From NCBI GenBank assembly GCA_900541475.1, contig UQJV01000031.1, positions 1 to 25,495 of the forward strand: a stretch of DNA of 25,495 bases, written 5' to 3'. The stretch is from an uncultured Collinsella sp. (lineage in GTDB: Bacteria; Actinomycetota; Coriobacteriia; Coriobacteriales; Coriobacteriaceae). Positions 21,105 to 25,495 of this stretch are shown in pieces. The notes under the pieces were generated by a model. It saw nothing but the letters and a program-made list of their open reading frames with translations, did no database searches and was not told the DNA's origin. Both the position numbers and the translations under genes were made by a program. Within the stretch, counting starts at the first letter, position 1, and every line of letters begins with the position of its first letter.

Positions 21105-22553
21105 ATGGCTTTTCCCGATGGATTTCTGTGGGGCGGTGCCACTGCCGCCAATCAGTGCGAAGGCGGATACAACGAGGACGGCAAGGGCCTCGGCGTTCCC
21201 GACATCATGACCGGCGGCACGGTCTCCGAGCCGCGCCACATTACCGACGGCATTCTGCCCCAGTACCACTATCCCAGCCACGAGGCCGTGGACATGTACC
21301 ATCACTATCTCGACGACATCAAGCTTTTTGGCGAGATGGGCTTTAAGTGCTACCGCATGTCCATCAACTGGAGCCGTATCTTCCCCAACGGCGACGAGGC
21401 CGAGCCCAACCAGGCCGGCATCGAGTTCTACCGCCGTGTGTTCCAGGCCTGTCAGGAGCAGGGCATCGAGCCCATGGTCACCCTTAGCCACTATGAGCTG
21501 CCTTATGGTCTGTCCAAAAACTACGGAGGCTGGAAGAACCCCAAGCTCATCGATTTCTACCTCAACTACGCCCGCACCGTCATGACCGAGTACAAGGGCC
21601 TGGTGCGCTACTGGCTCACCTTTAACGAAATCAATTGCCTGCTCATGGGCGGCTTTGGCGGCGTGATGGGCGGCGGCATGGTGCCCGAGGCAACCGACAC
21701 GCCCATGGCCTTTGGCGACTGCGACTGGGACGACCCACAGGCGCGCTTCGATGCCCTGCACCATCAGTTCCTGGCGAGCGCCAAGTGCGTCACCATGGGC
21801 CATCAGATCGATCCCCAGAACAAGATCGGCTGCATGATCGCCGGCAACGCCTGCTACCCGCACACGTGCAATCCGGCAGACGTTCTGGCCGCACAAAAGC
21901 AGCAGCGCGAGATGAACTTCTACTGCGGCGACGTGCAGGTGCGCGGTGCGTATCCCTCGTGGGCGCCCAGCGTGTGGCGCCGCGAAGGCGTGCACGTGGA
22001 GGTTTCGCCCGAGGACGCCGCCACGCTGGCCGCCGGCAAGGTCGACTTCTACAGCTTTAGCTACTACATGAGCGCCACGGCCACGGCTGACCCGGTGCTG
22101 CTGGAGCAGGGCAACATCTTTGGTGGCGCCGGCAACGAGTACCTCAAGAAGAGCGATTGGGGTTGGGCGATCGACCCCGAGGGCCTGCGTTACTACCTGG
22201 AGGAGGTCTACGACCGCTACCAGGTGCCGCTGATGATCGTCGAGAACGGCCTGGGCGCGGTGGACGAGGTCGAGGCGGACGGTGCGATTCACGACGGCTA
22301 CCGCATCGATTACCTGCGCGAGCATATCAAGCAGATGGAGATTGCCATCGAGGACGGCGTGGACCTGATGGGCTACACCATGTGGGGCTGCATCGATTTG
22401 GTGAGCGCCTCGACCGGCGAGATGAAGAAGCGCTACGGCTTCATCTACGTCGACAAGGACAACGACGGCAACGGCACGCTCGCCCGCAGCCGCAAGGACA
22501 GCTTCTTCTGGTACAAGAAGGTCATCGCCACCAACGGCGCCGACCTGGCCTAG
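21105..22553 (+). CDS. bglA: 6-phospho-beta-glucosidase (GH1)
   Basis: 482 residues. A glycoside hydrolase family 1 TIM barrel. It starts FPDGFLWGGATAANQCEG. The acid/base is E175 (LTFNEIN) and the nucleophile is E380 (IVENGLG). The region STGEMKKRYGFIYVD (437-451) is the phosphate-binding loop pattern of 6-phospho enzymes, so it should cleave phosphorylated beta-glucosides delivered by the adjacent EIIBC protein. AAAGGAG precedes ATG 21105. The open frame upstream runs through repeats and is not part of the protein. Confidence 0.94.
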   Translation: MAFPDGFLWGGATAANQCEGGYNEDGKGLGVPDIMTGGTVSEPRHITDGILPQYHYPSHEAVDMYHHYLDDIKLFGEMGFKCYRMSINWSRIFPNGDEAEPNQAGIEFYRRVFQACQEQGIEPMVTLSHYELPYGLSKNYGGWKNPKLIDFYLNYARTVMTEYKGLVRYWLTFNEINCLLMGGFGGVMGGGMVPEATDTPMAFGDCDWDDPQARFDALHHQFLASAKCVTMGHQIDPQNKIGCMIAGNACYPHTCNPADVLAAQKQQREMNFYCGDVQVRGAYPSWAPSVWRREGVHVEVSPEDAATLAAGKVDFYSFSYYMSATATADPVLLEQGNIFGGAGNEYLKKSDWGWAIDPEGLRYYLEEVYDRYQVPLMIVENGLGAVDEVEADGAIHDGYRIDYLREHIKQMEIAIEDGVDLMGYTMWGCIDLVSASTGEMKKRYGFIYVDKDNDGNGTLARSRKDSFFWYKKVIATNGADLA

Positions 22554-22580
22554 CCAAGTCTCAACCAGCGTAAACGTCGC

Positions 22581-22620
22581 AACCACCACAAAGGGGCCAG
22601 GCGCCTTTGTGGTGGTTTTT
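22581..22620. terminator. Family-1 terminator after bglA
   Basis: AACCACCACAAAGG (22581-22594) pairs perfectly with 22604-22617, then T's to 22620. Confidence 0.88.
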
Positions 22621-22623
22621 GCT

Positions 22624-22660
22624 TTGGTAGATGTGTGGGACATGCCTTACAATCTACCAA
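22624..22660. promoter_or_regulatory. Inverted repeat upstream of the MFS gene
   Basis: TTGGTAGAT (22624-22632) and its exact mirror (22652-22660) are 19 bases apart. This could be an operator or a small hairpin. No regulator gene is adjacent. Confidence 0.4.
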
Positions 22661-22789
22661 GTAGTTCATGACGGGCGAAAAACGGAGAGAAGGGTCCTGA
22701 TGCGTCCTTAATGTTTCATGCGGATAGATTGATTTGACAGACGGTGGCGAATGCCCACCGCCCGTATTCGTATGAAACAAGGAGTCTCC

Positions 22790-24070
22790 ATGCTCGCATC
22801 TCTTTTCTCAAAGCCTCAATCATCGCTGTCCGTGCAGGCCAAGCGGCTGGTGGCGATGCGCTTTTTCATCTACACCGGGTTTCAGACCAGTTATTTTATC
22901 GGCGTCATCGGAACGCTCACCTATGCGGACGATGCCTCGATCGTCGCGACATCGCTGGCCGTCCTGTTTATGAACGTTTTCGTGATCCTGGGATCCTTTG
23001 CGGGCGGTGCTGCGCTCGACGCATGGGGTCCGCGCCGCCATTTCTTGCTGAGCATCGTCGGCGCTCTCGCAACTGGCGCGGCAATCCTCGCCTTTGGCAG
23101 CGCGACCGGCGTCGTCCTGCTCGGCGCGGTGTTCCTAGGCTTTACGATGGGATTCGCTCAGCCCATTGCCACGTCCTATCCGGCCTACCTCACCAACGAC
23201 CCCGTCGAGCTCAAAGACATCAACTCCGCCATCGCCATGTTTTCAAACGTGAGTATCATCGTTGGCCCCACGCTGGGCGGCTTTGTCGCGGCGGCTGCAT
23301 CGTCGCGCGCGGTGTTCGTGCTCATGATGCTCTTTACCGTGCTGGCATTCGTTGTCGGTTGGGGCTTTAGGCCGCAGACCAGCCATGTCGCCGGGCATGC
23401 GGATGCCGATTCGGCAGAGGAAGGGGAGCGTGCGGGACAAAGCTCCAACCCCAGCACGTCCGCCCGCGCCACCTTCGCAGCCAGCATCAAGACAGTCTTC
23501 ACCAACAGCGTCCTCGCCCTGCTGTTCTGCATCATTTTTCTTTCGAACTTTGGCTACGGAGCCTTCGATCCGCTGGAGTCGTTCTTCTACCGCGATGTCC
23601 TGCACGTCGGCGTTGAGTGGATGGGCTGGCTCTCGTCTGCCTGCGGTGTCGGCGCGGTGCTGGGTGCCGTGCTCGCGCTCCGCTTGCCGCCGCACCTGGT
23701 CAACCTTAAAACGCTGCTCGTGGCACTTATGTCCGTGGGCCTGGGAAGCCTGCTCTATGTGGGGACGCCGTACGTGGGTGTGGCCCTCGTCGGTCAGGTC
23801 GCCCTGGGCATAGCTTGGGGCATCGTCAACCCGCTCCACAACACGATCGTGCAAACGACGGCGCCGCTCGAGCAGCTCGGTCGCGTGAACTCGGTCATGG
23901 GCTTTGGCAATATGTTCGCCGGCGTGGCCCCTCTGGCGGTTGCACCGTGGCTGGCGGCAACATTTGGCGTACAACAGACGCTCGTGGGGGCAGGCATGGT
24001 CGTGACGGCGGTCCCTGCGGCGTTGCTGCTGTTTGGACGCCGGCATTTTGATCGTGCCGCAAGGCAGTAA
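22790..24070 (+). CDS. Major facilitator superfamily transporter
   Basis: 426 residues with about 12 hydrophobic helices and a central cytoplasmic loop (about 205-235, rich in Asp/Glu/Ser). The segment LDAWGPRRHFLL (near 82-93) matches the conserved MFS loop between helices 2 and 3. The closest type in layout is the MefA-like or general efflux MFS group. The substrate is unknown. ATG 22790 follows AAGGAG at 5 bases. Two earlier in-frame ATGs (22751, 22772) lack such a site. No regulator or enzyme neighbours indicate the cargo. Confidence 0.85.
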   Translation: MLASLFSKPQSSLSVQAKRLVAMRFFIYTGFQTSYFIGVIGTLTYADDASIVATSLAVLFMNVFVILGSFAGGAALDAWGPRRHFLLSIVGALATGAAILAFGSATGVVLLGAVFLGFTMGFAQPIATSYPAYLTNDPVELKDINSAIAMFSNVSIIVGPTLGGFVAAAASSRAVFVLMMLFTVLAFVVGWGFRPQTSHVAGHADADSAEEGERAGQSSNPSTSARATFAASIKTVFTNSVLALLFCIIFLSNFGYGAFDPLESFFYRDVLHVGVEWMGWLSSACGVGAVLGAVLALRLPPHLVNLKTLLVALMSVGLGSLLYVGTPYVGVALVGQVALGIAWGIVNPLHNTIVQTTAPLEQLGRVNSVMGFGNMFAGVAPLAVAPWLAATFGVQQTLVGAGMVVTAVPAALLLFGRRHFDRAARQ

Positions 24071-24135
24071 AAACCATCACAACATTCGATGATAATCGCG
24101 ATTTTGCCGAAAAACATCGAATGTTGTGATGGTTT
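24071..24135. repeat. Palindrome family 2, copy 3
   Basis: AAACCATCACAACATTCGATG pattern arms (24071 onward and ending 24135) are exact mirror images. The loop differs fully from copies 1 and 2. It begins directly after the MFS stop codon. Confidence 0.9.
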
Positions 24136-24165
24136 GTGCCCTGGGCCAGGCCATCCTGCATCCTG

Positions 24166-24203
24166 CCACCACAAAGGGGGCCAGGCACCTTTGTGGTGGT
24201 TTT
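24166..24203 (+). terminator. Family-1 terminator before the HAD gene
   Basis: CCACCACAAAGG (24166-24177) pairs with 24188-24199, followed by TTTT. Confidence 0.85.
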
Positions 24204-24292
24204 GCTTTGACAGGCAGCATCCGCGCCTTGGTATACCATGTACGCCGTTCACGAATACACTCCACACCGCCGCGCTACCCAGAAAGGCCCCC

Positions 24293-25114
24293 ATGGACAC
24301 CACCTTCAGCCACATCAAAGCCGTGTTCTGCGATATCGACGGCACGCTGCTCACGAGCCAGCACACGGTGTCCCCGCGCACCGTGGCGGCGATCCGCGCC
24401 CTGCGCGAGCGCGGCGTGCTCTTTGGCCTGTGCACCGGGCGCGATGCCCATGCGACCGAGGCCATGTACGAGCTCTGGGGCATCGAAGGCCTGGTGGACG
24501 TGCTCGTGGGCTGCGGTGGTGCCGAGGTCATCGACCGCGCGCACAACATCAACGAGCTGAGCTATCCGCTGCCGGGCGAGACCATCGCGCGCATCTGCAA
24601 GCACATGGCGGACCTTCCGGCAACGCCCGTCTGCCCCCGAGACGGCGTGTTCTACGTGCCCGAGAGCAACGCGTGCGTCGAGCACCTGTCGCGCGTCGAT
24701 GGCGTGCCCTACCAGGTGGTCGATTTCGCCGAGTTTTTGCGCGAGCCGCAGCCCAAGGTGATGTTTACCATGGCGCCCGAGGTAATGCCGCGGGTGATTG
24801 AGCGGGCGTCGACGTTTGCCGATAACACCGTTAAGGCGGCGGCTCTGCAAACCACGCAGCGGCTCTACGAGTTCATGGATCCGCGCGTGTCCAAGACGCG
24901 CGGCCTTGTGCGCGTGGCGGAGCTCAACGGCATGGAGCTCCAGGACATCTGCGTGTTTGGCGATGCCGATAACGACACCTGCATGGTGGCTGACGCCGGC
25001 GTGGGCGTGGCCATGGCAAACGGCAGCGCCGCCACCCGCGCCGCCGCCGATTTTGTAACCGCCAGCAACGACAAAGACGGCATCGCGATCTTTATCGAGG
25101 AACATCTGCTGTAG
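24293..25114 (+). CDS. Cof-type HAD-superfamily phosphatase
   Basis: 273 residues. Motif I is FCDIDGTLL with nucleophile D14 and D16. The threonine motif is in GLCTGRD. The lysine is in VSKTRGL. Motif IV is GDADNDTCMVADAGVGVAMANG. A type IIB cap lies between. Such proteins hydrolyse sugar phosphates or cofactors, and the substrate here cannot be told. ATG 24293 follows AGAAAGG. An upstream extension of 68 residues passes through the palindrome and terminator repeats and is rejected. It appears to be a lone gene. Confidence 0.9.
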   Translation: MDTTFSHIKAVFCDIDGTLLTSQHTVSPRTVAAIRALRERGVLFGLCTGRDAHATEAMYELWGIEGLVDVLVGCGGAEVIDRAHNINELSYPLPGETIARICKHMADLPATPVCPRDGVFYVPESNACVEHLSRVDGVPYQVVDFAEFLREPQPKVMFTMAPEVMPRVIERASTFADNTVKAAALQTTQRLYEFMDPRVSKTRGLVRVAELNGMELQDICVFGDADNDTCMVADAGVGVAMANGSAATRAAADFVTASNDKDGIAIFIEEHLL

Positions 25115-25127
25115 CGCTGGGGGAGAA

Positions 25128-25161
25128 CCACCGCAGAAAGGGGCAGGCTCTTTTGCGGTGG
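25128..25161. repeat. Family-1 hairpin without T-run
   Basis: CCACCGCA (25128-25135) pairs with 25154-25161, with the GGGGCAGGC centre of the family. CCTCAGG follows instead of T's, so it may be a weak terminator or a decayed copy. Confidence 0.65.
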
Positions 25162-25495
25162 CCTCAGGCGATTTGGGCGAATTGATACCTAAAATCTGTG
25201 GGAAAATTCAAATATTGTTGTCTGAACATCATACTTCTAACCACCGATGGGTTTAAGATATTCTCATCAATTTGGTAGGATATTCATCACGGTTAATGAC
25301 CTACCGCTCACGGTCGATTTTCGACCGTTCACAGGATGTTTGCTCTTGAGCAAAATGTTGTGCAAATAAATCTAATGCCATTAAAAAATAATACGCAACT
25401 AAATTACCAGCAGAAACAAAAAATAGATAGCGAATAAACGGGTACCGTCAAGATTCTTTCGCAAATTGATCGAGGCGGCCTCGGCCCCGCCTTGC
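25162..25495. other. AT-rich intergenic region, window edge
   Basis: No gene is supported. The stretch from about 25180 to 25450 is much richer in A and T than the rest. It holds GGTAGG/CCTACC (25274-25279 with 25300-25305), CGGTCGA-ttt-TCGACCG (25311-25327) and TTGCTC-tt-GAGCAA. The last 40 bases return to high GC. A minus-strand frame (25494 to TAG at 25399) has GC-rich third bases at its upstream end, and could be the tail of a gene beginning outside the window. Confidence 0.4.

Noticed and set aside
20668..21210. 180-residue plus-strand frame between the PTS and bglA genes
   Set aside because: It runs through the inverted-repeat elements and into bglA in another frame. The similar peptide seen on both strands (LNVVDxPVSWR) only reflects the inverted repeats.
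21015..22643. 542-residue minus-strand open frame opposite bglA
   Set aside because: Shadow of the GH1 gene. It also runs through the family-1 terminator.
22751..22789. Upstream ATGs as the MFS start
   Set aside because: ATG 22751 lies in a small hairpin and ATG 22772 has no ribosome site. ATG 22790 has AAGGAG at 5 bases.
13182..24135. The palindrome copies as a CRISPR array
   Set aside because: The copies are kilobases apart, with genes between and no regular spacers or cas genes.

Overview
The window looks like a chromosomal segment of a gut Actinomycetota of the Coriobacteriia, most likely Collinsella or a close relative. This is an inference. It rests on the high-GC codon use, the actinobacterial GlnR-like regulator beside a glutamine synthetase homologue, the PTS/LicT/6-phospho-beta-glucosidase set, and many short palindromic intergenic repeats. 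There are 18 protein genes I would keep. I saw no tRNA, rRNA, CRISPR array, insertion sequence or prophage.

Left part (1-4.4 kb): a GntR/FCD regulator, then convergently 2-keto-3-deoxygluconate kinase (kdgK) and KDPG aldolase (eda), and a divergent LacI-type regulator. This is the lower part of a hexuronate/aldonate pathway. The kdgK-lacI divergent region has a shared symmetric -10 and two tandem operator-like repeats. Next (4.5-6.6 kb) is a GS-I homologue followed by an orphan OmpR/GlnR-like regulator. The GS homologue lacks three of the usual metal-ligand residues. Housekeeping genes follow: an HtrA-type membrane protease (6.8-8.2 kb) and NAD-dependent DNA ligase (8.5-10.7 kb).

Middle part (10.7-17 kb): a minus-strand MATE exporter and MerR/GyrI-like regulator, with a MerR-type 19-bp-spacer promoter. 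Then comes an uncharacterised AbiEi/DUF559-like (PD-(D/E)XK fold) gene lying between two copies of a long palindrome, and a molybdenum-cofactor pair, moaA and a moaC-mobB fusion.

Right part (17-25.5 kb): a histidine phosphatase behind another MerR-like promoter, then a beta-glucoside system (licT, PTS EIIBC, 6-phospho-beta-glucosidase). A RAT/terminator switch lies in the licT leader, and a repeat-rich 650-bp gap lies before the glucosidase. An MFS transporter, a Cof-type HAD phosphatase and an AT-rich gene-free end follow.

The most unusual signals are the catalytically eroded GS homologue paired with a GlnR-like protein, three families of intergenic palindromes (one bracketing the DUF559-like gene), and the tandem long inverted repeats between the PTS and glucosidase genes.
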